A stretch of DNA of 64,000 nt from TM7 phylum sp. oral taxon 349 (GTDB taxonomy: Bacteria > Patescibacteriota > Saccharimonadia > Saccharimonadales > Saccharimonadaceae): contig CP072328.1 of NCBI GenBank assembly GCA_018127705.1, forward strand, positions 186,001 through 250,000, written 5' to 3'. Below, one piece after another: positions 1 through 9,440 of this stretch; within the stretch, counting starts at the first letter, position 1; every line of letters begins with the position of its first letter. Position numbers and translations under genes: made by a program. The notes under the pieces were generated by a model. That model saw only the letters and a list, made by a program, of their open reading frames with translations, was not told the origin of the DNA and ran no database searches.

Positions 1-1
1 A

Positions 2-754
2 TTAGTGGCATTGTTGTGCGCATGGTGCGGCGTATCGTTTAGTGGTGCGCTTGTAGCTATTGCGGCGTTTGGGCTGATTGGATTCTATGGTGTAGGGTGG
101 CTGTATCGTTTGTGTCGTGGCGCTGGGCGAGTATGGAACGCAATGCTCGTGTCGAGCCTAACAGTTGCTTGTTCAGCTGGGTTATTGGCATCGTTGTCGT
201 CGGATGTAGCTATCGTAGTGGGTGCGGCGGTAATTTTGGTCGGTGCTGGGGTCGTATTTAGTGTGCAGAGCTATGAAATGAAACGGCTGGAATTTGCAGA
301 GTGCGGTGTGGTTATTGCGATGCTTGGTGCGCAGCGTTTGCTGTGTATAGCATTTCCTGACACACATGCGCTCGTGTACACGCATCTTTGGGTGCTTGTT
401 GCAGTGGCATTGTATGCTGGATATCATATATGTAAACGTCCAATAGAAAGTATATGCCACCTGGTGATACTGCTGTGTCTCGTGACGATTCCAGGTTTAG
501 CTGCTGCGTTTATTGATGGCGGCTGGTACCAATTATTATTTCTCGTTGAACACACGGCGGTCGTTATTGTAGGCGTAGTGACTGCGCGTAAGCTTACGTC
601 GGTCTGGGGTGCGGTCGGTGTGACAGTGGCGATCCTCTACATGCTGCGTGAGTTCCAGGCACTCTTAAATATCATGATCGGTCTGCTTGTGTTAGTGGCT
701 GTAGTGTTTGCGATCGTGCGTGCGAATCGTAAAAACGTCCGTATACGGAAATGA
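2..754 (+). CDS. Polytopic membrane protein, 5' end probably outside window
   Basis: About 250 residues made almost wholly of hydrophobic helices, roughly eight predicted membrane segments, ending in a short basic tail (RANRKNVRIRK). The frame is open to the left edge, so the GTG at 5 need not be the real start and the gene is probably partial. No catalytic motif or known family is visible. It lies 49 bp upstream of the rimB-like gene on the same strand. Function unknown. Confidence 0.55.
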   Translation, partial: LVALLCAWCGVSFSGALVAIAAFGLIGFYGVGWLYRLCRGAGRVWNAMLVSSLTVACSAGLLASLSSDVAIVVGAAVILVGAGVVFSVQSYEMKRLEFAECGVVIAMLGAQRLLCIAFPDTHALVYTHLWVLVAVALYAGYHICKRPIESICHLVILLCLVTIPGLAAAFIDGGWYQLLFLVEHTAVVIVGVVTARKLTSVWGAVGVTVAILYMLREFQALLNIMIGLLVLVAVVFAIVRANRKNVRIRK

Positions 755-802
755 TGCAGCGGTATAATTGACACAAAGCGAATAGAATTATAAAGTAGCG
801 TT

Positions 803-1315
803 ATGAGCGATAAAAAAGTCATCATCGGGCGGACAGAACATATTGTTATTCCGAGCGAGGGCGCACGTAGCATTCGTGTGAAAATTGATACGGGTGCGGA
901 TCGGTCGTCAATCTGGGCGTCGAATATTACTATGAGCGACGACGGAAAGCTTTCGTTTACACTTTTTGCGCCGGAATCAAAATATTATAGCGGCACAGTG
1001 TACCGAACGAAAAACTTTGAGGCAAGCAGGGTGCGCAGTGCGCACGGCGGCTTGCAGGTGAGATTTCGTATACATCTGACGATAATTTTAGGCGGTAAGA
1101 AAATTCGCGGTACGTTTACGCTTGCCGATCGGTCGAAGAATAAATATCCGGCGCTGATTGGCTGTAAAATCTTGAACAAGAAATTTCTGGTAGACGTGTC
1201 GAAGGGGCTTATCCGGGAGAATAGAACAGATGAACTTACTCAAGAATTGAAATGTGATCCGAAAGCGTTTTTCGAAAAATATTACCACAATAATCCGAGA
1301 GGAGATGTTATCTGA
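803..1315 (+). CDS. RimB-like retropepsin-fold zinc protease family protein
   Basis: 170 residues. The N-terminal part carries a D-T-G-A motif (KIDTGADRSS, about residue 29), as in the aspartic-protease-like family annotated as putative ATP-dependent zinc protease (PF05618, RimB). In gamma-proteobacteria RimB works with RimK on glutamate tails of ribosomal protein S6. The stop codon overlaps the start of the following rimK (TGATG at 1313-1317), so the two are translationally coupled, which supports the pairing. Whether it acts as a protease or binds zinc cannot be read from the sequence. Confidence 0.8.
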   Translation: MSDKKVIIGRTEHIVIPSEGARSIRVKIDTGADRSSIWASNITMSDDGKLSFTLFAPESKYYSGTVYRTKNFEASRVRSAHGGLQVRFRIHLTIILGGKKIRGTFTLADRSKNKYPALIGCKILNKKFLVDVSKGLIRENRTDELTQELKCDPKAFFEKYYHNNPRGDVI

Positions 1316-2226
1316 TGAAAATTGCTATCTTATCTAATGGTTCCGGAAACTATTCGACGAAGCGACTCAGAGAAGTTGCGAAAGCGCGTGGGCACACGGT
1401 ACGTGTAGTTAAATACAAAGAGTGCTATGCTTCAATTGAACAAAATAATCCGGTCGTGAGCTATCGCGGTGAGGACTTAAGTGGTTACGATGCAATAATT
1501 CCGCGCATTGCTAGCTACATGACGCGTTACGGCACAGCGATTGTTCGCCAGATGGAAATGCAAGGCGTATGGACAATTTCTAGTTCCATCGCTATTACGC
1601 GTAGTCGCGACAAACTACGTTCAACGCAGTTGCTTGCTCGAGCAGGTGTAGGAATCCCGAAAACGGTGTTTAGTCGTAACTCGACCGATATTGACGATTT
1701 GCTTGAAAAGCTTGGTGGTACGCCAGTAATTATCAAACTAGCTCGTGGTACGCATGGTAACGGTGTTGTACTTGCGGAAAGCAAAAAGGCGGCGAAATCG
1801 GTATTACAGGCTTTTTATCTTACAAATGAAGATGGCACAAACGTATTGTTGCAAGAGTTTGTAAAGGAGTCAGCGGGAACGGACATTCGAGCGTTTGTTG
1901 TTGGCAGCCGTGTAGTGGCAAGCATGCGACGCCAGAGTTTGGATGACGATTTCCGCAGTAATTTACACAAGGGCGGTGCTGGTACAGCAATTAAATTGAC
2001 CGATGAAGAGCGTAAAATGTGCGTGAAAGCAGCGCGAGCGATGAATCTTACTGTTGCTGGCGTTGACTTCATGCGTTCGTCGCGCGGACCACTGGTGCTG
2101 GAGGTAAATGCTAGTCCAGGCTTTGGCATTGAGAAAATTACAGGACGCGATGTGGCGACACCTATCATTGAATATATTGAGCGTAATGCTAAGCGGCGAC
2201 CAAAAAAAGATAAGGTTGGAGCATAA
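1315..2226 (+). CDS. rimK: RimK-type ATP-grasp ligase (S6 glutamate ligase family)
   Basis: 303 residues, the usual RimK length. An N-terminal pre-ATP-grasp domain (PRIASYMTRYG) is followed by ATP-grasp motifs: KLARGTHGNGV around residue 143, LLQEFVKES near 180, and the metal-binding end LEVNASPGFG near 262. RimK adds glutamate to the C-terminus of ribosomal protein S6; relatives ligate other amino acids, so the substrate here is inferred. Coupled to the RimB-like gene by a 1 bp overlap. Confidence 0.88.
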   Translation: MKIAILSNGSGNYSTKRLREVAKARGHTVRVVKYKECYASIEQNNPVVSYRGEDLSGYDAIIPRIASYMTRYGTAIVRQMEMQGVWTISSSIAITRSRDKLRSTQLLARAGVGIPKTVFSRNSTDIDDLLEKLGGTPVIIKLARGTHGNGVVLAESKKAAKSVLQAFYLTNEDGTNVLLQEFVKESAGTDIRAFVVGSRVVASMRRQSLDDDFRSNLHKGGAGTAIKLTDEERKMCVKAARAMNLTVAGVDFMRSSRGPLVLEVNASPGFGIEKITGRDVATPIIEYIERNAKRRPKKDKVGA

Positions 2227-2413
2227 TAGGTTATGTTCTATCGCGGGGTTTTATATCTGCTATAAGTGGATACGAACTGGGAGAGCCGCCTTGTACTTCG
2301 TGAAGAAGGATGGATGGAAACTCACAGAAGCAGTATGACCTACTAGTGTGACAGCTCTATGTCACGATAGCTGACTCGCCTAAAACAGGTACTGCTCATG
2401 TTAAAATAGCAAT

Positions 2414-2902
2414 ATGACCTATCTCGTCATCCTAGGAGCTTATCTCGCGATTTTGTTTGCGGCGGCATGGTTGAGCCGACGAAATTTAGGCGTGCCGACG
2501 TTGGCGCTAGCGGCAGGCGCATTGCTTGCGGACGCATGGGCGGGCAGTTTAGTCCCGGTCGTGGCGCAGGCGGGACTAATTTTAACAAGACCGCCTCTGA
2601 CGAGCGTGGTAGCGGTGTCCTTGACCCTGCTGCCGTCTCTAATTGTTATGGTGCGAGCGGGGCGAGTATCGTCACGGTTGCACAATGTTGTGGGGTCACT
2701 CGTGTTCGCAATGTTTGCGGCTATACTAACGTATGGCGCATTTCACGCTGCGGTTGAGATGGACGACGCAAGTCGGCAGTATGCAGCGTACATCACGCAG
2801 TATCGCCATACTATTATCACGACATGCATTGTTTATGCGATTGTGGAAATTAGTTTTCGACGCCAACCGCATGCGAGTGTGGCAGATAAAAAGAAGAAAT
2901 AG
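2414..2902 (+). CDS. Small membrane protein, unknown
   Basis: 162 residues with five hydrophobic segments and a lysine-rich end (ADKKKK). No family recognised; topology is loosely like CvpA proteins but without convincing motifs. The start is supported by a leaderless promoter: TAAAAT at 2402-2407 ends six bases before the ATG, and a TG lies just upstream of the -10. Confidence 0.6.
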   Translation: MTYLVILGAYLAILFAAAWLSRRNLGVPTLALAAGALLADAWAGSLVPVVAQAGLILTRPPLTSVVAVSLTLLPSLIVMVRAGRVSSRLHNVVGSLVFAMFAAILTYGAFHAAVEMDDASRQYAAYITQYRHTIITTCIVYAIVEISFRRQPHASVADKKKK

Positions 2903-3143
2903 AACAAGGTAATGAATATGCGTTTTAAAAAAATATGAGCGATTTTTCAAATTCGCTAGAATCTATCACAGATCCGGCGAACCAAGCGAGCTGAAGTGAC
3001 GTAAATCTGAAGGCAATCTAGCTAAGCGACAATTTGAGTCACGCTACCTGTATTAGCAAGCCCGAACGCATCTCACCAGAAAAACTCTTTTTATATTTTT
3101 AAAGTTTCCCCGCTGGTTTTTATAACTCTTGAATTGTCAAGTC

Positions 3144-3166
3144 AAAAAAACTGGCGCATTCGCGCC
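3144..3166 (-). terminator. Terminator of tRNA-Lys
   Basis: On the minus strand a GGCGC/GCGCC stem with a 4 nt loop (3153-3166) is followed by seven T (3150-3144). It lies 23 bp past the tRNA 3' end. Confidence 0.7.
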
Positions 3167-3188
3167 GCAACTTTGAAAAACACCAAAA

Positions 3189-3265
3189 TGGAGGGTCCAG
3201 TGAGGCTTGAACTCACGACACCCTGCTTAAAAGGCAGGTGCTCTAACCAGCTGAGCTATGGACCC
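3189..3265 (-). tRNA. tRNA-Lys (TTT)
   Basis: Full cloverleaf on the minus strand. The acceptor GGGTCCA pairs with TGGACCC, the anticodon stem CCTGC/GCAGG encloses loop CTTTTAA giving anticodon TTT, and the T-loop is TTCAAGC. CCA is encoded (3191-3189). The discriminator reads T (3192), where lysine tRNAs usually carry A. Confidence 0.93.
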
Positions 3266-3317
3266 GAATAGCTTGTATTATACTGCTTGTCGACGGGTGA
3301 GTCAAGGTGCGGCCTAC

Positions 3318-4568
3318 ACCAACCCCTCAACCGCAACACTCCCCATACAAAAAGAGGCATCTTGGTTCGTCCTTTGTTAAAATTGGATCTGCGAAAACAA
3401 CCTAATTTTAGCAGAAAGGTATTCCAAAATGCCTCAAAGAGAGTATACACAACTTTCAAGCGAAGAGCGAATTGTTATTGAAGCGCTGCTTAGAAGCTCA
3501 GCCAGGGTGCGCGAGATAGCTCGCATGCTAAACCGCAGTCCCTCAACCATCTCTCGGGAGCTCAGGCGAAACCAAAATTTTGCCAAAAAGACCAGAGTTA
3601 ATAAACCTAAGGAGCTGGGACTAGACTCGAGACACTTTCGCGGTACCGCCAAAGTGCCAGTGATTCGCGAAAAGAAAGCTCGGCATAGAAGACGCCTGTG
3701 CCAATTCGAGAGAATAAACTACTTGGCTAAATCCGCCCAGCATAAGATGCTGGCTAGATGCAAGAAACAATCCCTGCTGCTCGGAGCTTTCTGGATACCA
3801 GCAAACCAGAGAGTTCGTTGAATCGCGCCTCAGGCTGCGTTGGTCTCCCGAGCAGATTGCTGGCAGGCTGCAGATAGAGATTAACAAAAGAGACAAATCT
3901 GCTAGCTTGTCTTACATCTCGCCTAAAGCAATCTGCAAATACGCCAAGAAATACAACCTCCATAAACACCTGCGGCGCCGCGGCAAGAAATACAGATGCA
4001 GCCGTATACCTGCCGTACCTGCCGGCTGGATGTCTGCCGGCAAACGCAATATTGCAGCTAGACCCGGCGTAGTGGATGAACTCGGGCGCTTAGGCGACCT
4101 AGAGGGCGATACCATCTTCGGCAAAGATAGCCGAGACAGATTGCTAACTCACGTGGAGCGAAAGACGGGGTTAGTCTCAATTAGCCTAGTGTGCGGCTAT
4201 GATGTACATAAGATACAAAAACAGACCATGCTTGATCTAGAAAGGCTCAGCAGGCACACCGGAGCCTTGCCAAAGACCATAACCTACGACAACGGCGTAG
4301 AATTTGCCGGTTGGAGACAAACCGAGAAAGACCTAGGAGCGGATATTTACTTCGCCAATCCCTACCATTCCTGGGAACGAGGCAGAAACGAAAACGCCAA
4401 CGGGCTCATCCGCGACTTCTTCCCCAAAGGCACTGACTTCAAAAAACTAACTAACCGGGATATATTAAAAGTAGAATCCATGCTTAACAACCGACCAAGA
4501 AAACGATTCCAGTGGCTAACGCCACTGGAATACGCCGCGTCTTTGGGTGTTGCGGTTGAGGGGTGGGT
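3318..4568 (+). mobile_element. IS30-family insertion sequence, probably inactive
   Basis: About 1.25 kb bounded by imperfect inverted repeats sharing the core ACCCCTCAACCGCAACAC (left 3319-3340, right complement 4545-4567). The right repeat overlaps the last transposase codons. It sits beside tRNA-Lys. I see no clear target duplication. Confidence 0.8.
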
Positions 4569-4572
4569 TTAA
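3429..4572 (+). pseudogene. IS30 transposase, frameshifted
   Basis: The first frame (3429-3821) has the IS30 N-terminal helix-turn-helix (MPQREYTQLSSEERIVIEAL, then NRSPSTISRELRRN). The second frame continues with EFVESRLRLRWSPEQIAGRL (from about 3811) and the DDE integrase core (LEGDTIFG, TYDNGVEFAG, NPYHSWERGRNENANGL). The switch from frame 3 to frame 1 falls around 3720-3800, an interval open in both frames; I see no convincing slippery site, so decay is likelier than programmed frameshifting. The DDE residues themselves look intact. Confidence 0.85.
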
Positions 4573-4779
4573 GCGGTTCTGCTGATCCGCTGACCTAAAC
4601 TAACTACAACACCTCCCAAATAGTAGAATGTAGGTTAGGAATAACGAATCTAAAATCTACGAAAGAAACTATTCCGTATGTCTAGTTTAGCGGATCGTAG
4701 ACATCGGTAGTAGAATAGAGCACTCCTGTCTGTTATAATTATAATAAATTGTGATGTAATTAAGGTAAAAGGAGTCGGT

Positions 4780-5502
4780 ATGTCAGGACATAGCAAATGG
4801 GCAACGACGCATCGTCAGAAAGCGATTGTTGATGCTAAGCGTGGGGCTATTTTCACGAAAATCGGTAATCAAATCGCGATTGCGGCACGTGGTGGTACTG
4901 ATCCGGCAACTAACTCGGCGTTAGCGTTGGCGATTGAGAAAGCAAAAGCCGCTAACATGCCAAACGCTAATATCCAGCGTGCGATTGACCGAGTAAACGA
5001 TAAAAATGCAGCAGCACTTGAAGAAGTGACGTACGAGGCGTATGGTCCAGGTGGTGTCGGCATTATAGTTGAGGCGGCGACTGATAATAAAAATCGCACG
5101 TATCCGGAAATCCGCACAGCATTGACAAAGAATGGTGGTACGATGGCAGATGCGGGTAGCGTAATGTTTCAGTTTACGCGCAGAGGTGTGATTCGCGTAG
5201 CGGCTACTGGAGAGGACGCGCTATTGCAGGTGCTTGACGCAGGTGCGGAAGATGCAGTTGAAGAGAGTGATGGGCTAACTGTTTATACTGACATGAAGGA
5301 TTTAGCTAAAGTTCGCGCAGCGCTAGTGCAGGCTGGGTTGAAGGTTGAAGATGCTGAATTGCAATATGTTGCTAATAACGACGTGCCGGTTGATGATGCC
5401 GAAACTGCGCGAAAACTAATGAAGGTGCTTGATGCAGTTGAAGAGCTTGATGACGTTACGAACGTCCATACAAATGCCGACATCACAGTTGATGTCAACT
5501 AG
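4780..5502 (+). CDS. yebC: YebC/PmpR (TACO1) family protein
   Basis: 240 residues, full length for the family, with the signature start MSGHSKWATTHRQKAIVDAK and the GPGGVGIIVEAATDN block. Family members were first described as transcription regulators and more recently as factors helping ribosomes through proline stretches. A clear AAAGGAG lies 7 bp before the ATG. Like many bacterial yebC genes it is near ruvC and ruvA. Confidence 0.95.
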   Translation: MSGHSKWATTHRQKAIVDAKRGAIFTKIGNQIAIAARGGTDPATNSALALAIEKAKAANMPNANIQRAIDRVNDKNAAALEEVTYEAYGPGGVGIIVEAATDNKNRTYPEIRTALTKNGGTMADAGSVMFQFTRRGVIRVAATGEDALLQVLDAGAEDAVEESDGLTVYTDMKDLAKVRAALVQAGLKVEDAELQYVANNDVPVDDAETARKLMKVLDAVEELDDVTNVHTNADITVDVN

Positions 5503-5532
5503 TAGCTCTGTATACTGTAACGGGTATTGTCT

Positions 5533-5862
5533 ATGGTTCTGATTGCTAGATTGGTATCTTTTAGCGCCGGTGTTGATGTGAGGATTCTTGTCGTAAAAGT
5601 AAAAAATAGTATTGGCATAGAAGAATTTGTTAAATTGTATAACATGAGCAGCTATATGATGATTCTAAAAGTTTGGCGATTACAATTTCTGGAAGAAGAT
5701 TTATTGGGTAGCGCAAGTAAACAGATTCAAAGGCGACATATCATTGGAGCTAGAAAGTTTTACGCAGTGTATCATGACAAAATAATGCATATATCGGCGT
5801 TCGTTCATTATACATTTGGTCATAATTATAAAAAAGAATCTTGCCTGTCTGCGGTGAAATAG
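5533..5862 (+). CDS. Doubtful ORF between yebC and ruvC
   Basis: 109 codons from an ATG at 5533 (a TTG lies at 5527), ending 3 bp before ruvC. No family, no ribosome-binding site, no -10 box at the leaderless distance, and a composition unlike its neighbours. It fills the yebC-ruvC gap in the right orientation, the main argument that it may be real. Equally it could be a decayed or spurious frame. Confidence 0.25.
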   Translation: MVLIARLVSFSAGVDVRILVVKVKNSIGIEEFVKLYNMSSYMMILKVWRLQFLEEDLLGSASKQIQRRHIIGARKFYAVYHDKIMHISAFVHYTFGHNYKKESCLSAVK

Positions 5863-5865
5863 AAT

Positions 5866-6348
5866 ATGCGTATAATCGGTATTGATCCTGGTACAGGTAT
5901 TCTCGGATTCGGTGTGATTGACGCTGTGGGCGGGCGTGTGAAATTAGTGACGGCGGGCGTAGTGACAACACCGGCGTATACACCGTTGCCGGAGCGGCTT
6001 GAGGAGATTTATAATAGTTTGACGGAAATTATCGCCGAGACTAAGCCGCAACATATGGCGATTGAAAAACTATTTTTCACAAAAAACATCACGACAGCAA
6101 TTAGCGTGGCAGAAGCGCGTGGCGTGGCGACGCTTACGGGGCAACAAGCGAATCTTGGAATCTACGAGTATACGCCGAATGAAATCAAAAAAACAATCAC
6201 GGGCTATGGTTCAGCAAAGAAGCCGCAAATGCAGGAAATGGTGCGACTGCAGTTAGAATTAACAGAAGTACCAAAGCCAGATGATTGCGCCGATGCGCTA
6301 GCTGCGGCGCTGACGCACGCTTTCATGTGGCGCGGACGCGCGGTATAA
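5866..6348 (+). CDS. ruvC: Holliday junction endonuclease RuvC
   Basis: 160 residues, normal RuvC length. The RNase H-like metal-binding acids are present: D7 in IGIDPGTG, E67 in AIEKLFF, and D140/D143 in KPDDCADALA. RuvC resolves Holliday junctions after RuvAB branch migration. ruvA follows downstream across the PBP gene; ruvB is 5.6 kb away. Confidence 0.96.
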   Translation: MRIIGIDPGTGILGFGVIDAVGGRVKLVTAGVVTTPAYTPLPERLEEIYNSLTEIIAETKPQHMAIEKLFFTKNITTAISVAEARGVATLTGQQANLGIYEYTPNEIKKTITGYGSAKKPQMQEMVRLQLELTEVPKPDDCADALAAALTHAFMWRGRAV

Positions 6349-6356
6349 TAAAAATA

Positions 6357-8855
6357 GTGAGTAGTTTATTGTCAAAGAAGAAGCAGTCAAAAATGAAACC
6401 AGCACGCATGGGGCGCTATGCAAATCTAGGGCGGCAAAAATCGCCACGCCATCGTTCAAAGTGGACACCACCAGGTAAGTTTGGTGAATTTGTGACGTGG
6501 TGGCGCGGACTTCCGCTAAAGAAAAAAATAGCATTTATCACATTGCCGATTCTCGTCTTTTTGATTGTTGTACCGATCGTTACCTATGTTATGCTCGCAA
6601 ACGATATTAAGGATCCAGAACGGTTGATGAACCGTAATAATACTGGTATTGTGCTGCAAGATGTGAACGGCAAATCATTTTATAGCGTGGGGCGGGCGGA
6701 GCATCGTAATGATGTAGCACTTGCAAACATTTCCGATAGTATGAAAAAAGCGTTGATTGCCAGCGAAGACAAAGATTTCTATAAACACGGCGGTTTTAAT
6801 CCGCTGAGCATCTTGCGCGCGCTGGTGACACGAACGGGCGGCGGCTCAACACTGACGCAACAGCTCGTGAAAAACACTCTGCTGAGCGATGAGCGCAGTT
6901 ACTTCCGCAAGTATCAGGAGCTCTTTATGGCAATCGCCGTAGAACAAAATTACTCGAAAGATCAGATTTTGGCAATGTATTTAAATTCAGTATACTTTGG
7001 AGAGAATGCGTTTGGTATTGAAGAAGCTGCAAAAGTGTATTTTAATACGACGCCAGATAAACTTGATATAGCGCAAAGCGCGATGCTCATCGGGTTGCTG
7101 CCTGCGCCGACCGCGTATTCGCCAATTAGCGGCAATAAAAATTACGCGAAAGAGCGTCAAAATACCGTGCTGTCGCGTATGGTAAAAAACGGTTTTATCA
7201 CGGAGGATCAGAAAAATGCTGCTGCTGCCCAAGAACTTGTGTACGGCGCAGGTGCGAAGAAAAACGAAACGTCAATCGCGCCGCATTTCGCGGAAATGGT
7301 AATTAACCAACTGAGTAAAAAGTACGGTTACGAAAAAGTCATGCGTTCGGGCTATCAGGTAAAAACAACGCTTGATTTATCGGCGCAGAAAACACTAACG
7401 GATAACATTGTTGCGCAAATGAAATATATTAACCGCATGGGCGGCAGTAATGCGAGCGGTGTTGTCGTTGACCCGACAAACGGCGAGATTCGCGCCTTGG
7501 TTGGCAGCGCTGATTACGGCAACGAAAAGTGGGGCAAGGTCAATATGGTAACGACAGCCCGACAAACGGGGTCAAGTTTTAAGCCGATCTATTACGCAAA
7601 TGCTCTTGCTGATGGCGTTATTACGCCCGCAACTGTATTTGACGATAAAGTGAAAGATTTTGGCGGTGGGTATGTGCCGCGCGATGCTGATCGCCGCGAG
7701 GCAAGCCGCGGTAAGGCATCGGTGCGCCAGGCGCTCAATTGGTCTCTCAATATTCCGAGCGTAGAGGTTATGCAGAAATACGGTATTTCGAAATCAATTA
7801 GCACTGCTAAAAATCTCGGCATCACCACGCTAAGTGATAATACGAGTAGTTACGGTTTATCGCTGGCACTTGGTTCGGCGGAAGTTCCGTTGGTTGAAAT
7901 GGTGAACGCATATGCAGCGTTTGCAAACAACGGTCAGCAATACGACGTGACTATGATATCGGAGATTAACAATAAGTTCGGTAAGCAAATTTTTGCACGT
8001 GAGCATAAGGGTAAACAGGCGATTAGCCAGCAGGGAGCATACTTGATTTCAAATGTACTAAGTGACGCTGCGACGCGTGCTCGGATTTTCGGCTCATCAA
8101 TTACAGTACCTGGCAACCGTACGGTAGCGGTCAAGACCGGTACAACGAACGACAACCGCGATGCTTGGACTATTGGCTACAATCCGCAATATGTCGTCGG
8201 CGTATGGGTTGGTAATAACGACAATACTGTGATGCGTAGTGGGGGCAGCGACATGGCGGGCCCGATTTTCAAAGGTACGATGTCGGCATTATTGAAAGGT
8301 AAGGCTGATGTAAAATTTAATATACCAAATGGTATAGTGCAGCGCGCTGTTTGCCGTGAGAACGGTGGGTTGGCGGTAAAAGCGGGCGGTAATACCTACA
8401 ACGAATATTTCATGAGCGGCGCATTGCCAACCGAAAGCTGTAACGCTGAGCCGACAACTGTAAGCGTTTGTAACCTCGCGACAGGCAAAGTCGAGTCTAT
8501 AAAAGAAGACGAATTTAATGAATCGAAATACTCAAAAGACACAGCAAACTGTAAAGCAGCGACTGAACAAGTCTGTGACCTGTCAACTGGAAAAGTCATA
8601 TCAATCAACGCAAATGAATACGATAGTACAAAGTATTCGCGCGACACTGCAGATTGCGCCAATAACCAGCGTGTCGCTGTTTGCGATACGCAAACGGGCA
8701 AGATTGTTACAATACCAAAGACGCAAGCGGTTAATTCGCGCTATTCGCGCGACACTGCAAACTGTGTTGCAAAAGAAAAGGATGATAACTCTAATGATAA
8801 TACCGGAGGTAATGAAGATAATAATAGCGGCAACACGGCGCCAACTAATCCGTAG
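6357..8855 (+). CDS. Class A penicillin-binding protein (PBP1-type) with C-terminal cysteine repeats
   Basis: 832 residues from the GTG at 6357, 8 bp after the ruvC stop; the longer frame upstream overlaps ruvC and is not believed. A basic cytoplasmic N-terminus and one membrane helix (FITLPILVFLIVVPIVTYVM) precede the glycosyltransferase-51 domain (EDKDFYKHGG near 137, GGGSTLTQQLVKN) and the transpeptidase with SSFKP near 407, SLN near 465 and KTGT near 592. Beyond the catalytic part lie three tandem modules beginning VCxxxTGK at 8466, 8571 and 8679, each ending Y-S-(K/R)-D-T-A-(N/D)-C, then an Asn/Asp-rich tail. It polymerises and cross-links peptidoglycan outside the membrane. Confidence 0.93.
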   Translation: MSSLLSKKKQSKMKPARMGRYANLGRQKSPRHRSKWTPPGKFGEFVTWWRGLPLKKKIAFITLPILVFLIVVPIVTYVMLANDIKDPERLMNRNNTGIVLQDVNGKSFYSVGRAEHRNDVALANISDSMKKALIASEDKDFYKHGGFNPLSILRALVTRTGGGSTLTQQLVKNTLLSDERSYFRKYQELFMAIAVEQNYSKDQILAMYLNSVYFGENAFGIEEAAKVYFNTTPDKLDIAQSAMLIGLLPAPTAYSPISGNKNYAKERQNTVLSRMVKNGFITEDQKNAAAAQELVYGAGAKKNETSIAPHFAEMVINQLSKKYGYEKVMRSGYQVKTTLDLSAQKTLTDNIVAQMKYINRMGGSNASGVVVDPTNGEIRALVGSADYGNEKWGKVNMVTTARQTGSSFKPIYYANALADGVITPATVFDDKVKDFGGGYVPRDADRREASRGKASVRQALNWSLNIPSVEVMQKYGISKSISTAKNLGITTLSDNTSSYGLSLALGSAEVPLVEMVNAYAAFANNGQQYDVTMISEINNKFGKQIFAREHKGKQAISQQGAYLISNVLSDAATRARIFGSSITVPGNRTVAVKTGTTNDNRDAWTIGYNPQYVVGVWVGNNDNTVMRSGGSDMAGPIFKGTMSALLKGKADVKFNIPNGIVQRAVCRENGGLAVKAGGNTYNEYFMSGALPTESCNAEPTTVSVCNLATGKVESIKEDEFNESKYSKDTANCKAATEQVCDLSTGKVISINANEYDSTKYSRDTADCANNQRVAVCDTQTGKIVTIPKTQAVNSRYSRDTANCVAKEKDDNSNDNTGGNEDNNSGNTAPTNP

Positions 8856-8864
8856 GACGAGATT

Positions 8865-9440
8865 ATGATAGCGCATGTGTTTGGCACGGTTGCGGAAAAA
8901 TTTAATGATAGTATTGTTGTTGATGCTGGCGGTGTTGGCTATGAGGTATACGTGGCGGCAGGTGATTTCGAGCGCTTTAATGTGGGCAGTGAAGCGAAAA
9001 TCTACACGTATCACCACGTACGCGAGCAGGCTGAAGAGCTCTTTGGGTTTTCATCGCTGGCGGCAAAAAAGTTATTTCAGCTACTTATCACCGTGCAGGG
9101 TGTTGGTCCGAAAGCGGCGCTTGCAATCTTGAGTCTGGGCGAGGCGGAAATTGTTCGCAATGCCATAGCTAACGCCGATCATGCTTTCATCCAAAAAGCC
9201 GCTGGCGTCGGTAAAAAAACTGCCGAGCGCGTAGTGGTTGATCTAAGCGATAAAGTTGGTTTGCCGACAGCACACAATCATTCCGATATATCGCCGCAGG
9301 TTTCGTCTAGCGCTACTGATGAAGCTCTTGAAGCCCTTGTAGCGCTTGGCTATACATTGGCAGACGCGACGCGTGCACTTGAAGGAGTTGATCCGGCGCT
9401 ACCGACAGCTGAGCGCGTGACGCGGGCACTGCGAGGATGA
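8865..9440 (+). CDS. ruvA: Holliday junction branch-migration protein RuvA
   Basis: 191 residues: N-terminal OB domain (MIAHVFGTVAEKF, GGVGYEVYV), the FGFSSLAAKKLFQLLITVQGVGP-type helix-hairpin-helix, a second HhH with GVGKKTAERVV, and a short C-terminal domain III (EALEALVALGYT) that contacts RuvB. It starts 9 bp after the PBP stop and overlaps the next gene by 4 bp, consistent with one operon from ruvC on. Confidence 0.96.
   Translation: MIAHVFGTVAEKFNDSIVVDAGGVGYEVYVAAGDFERFNVGSEAKIYTYHHVREQAEELFGFSSLAAKKLFQLLITVQGVGPKAALAILSLGEAEIVRNAIANADHAFIQKAAGVGKKTAERVVVDLSDKVGLPTAHNHSDISPQVSSSATDEALEALVALGYTLADATRALEGVDPALPTAERVTRALRG

Noticed and set aside
2108-2338. 76-codon plus-strand frame at the rimK end
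   Set aside because: Mostly overlaps rimK in another frame and has no start signal.
3720-3830. Programmed frameshift in the IS30 transposase
   Set aside because: No slippery heptamer or following stem that I could recognise; indel decay is simpler.
6285-6356. Longer PBP start overlapping ruvC
   Set aside because: Would overlap ruvC by 64 bp; the GTG at 6357 fits the operon spacing and the basic N-terminus.
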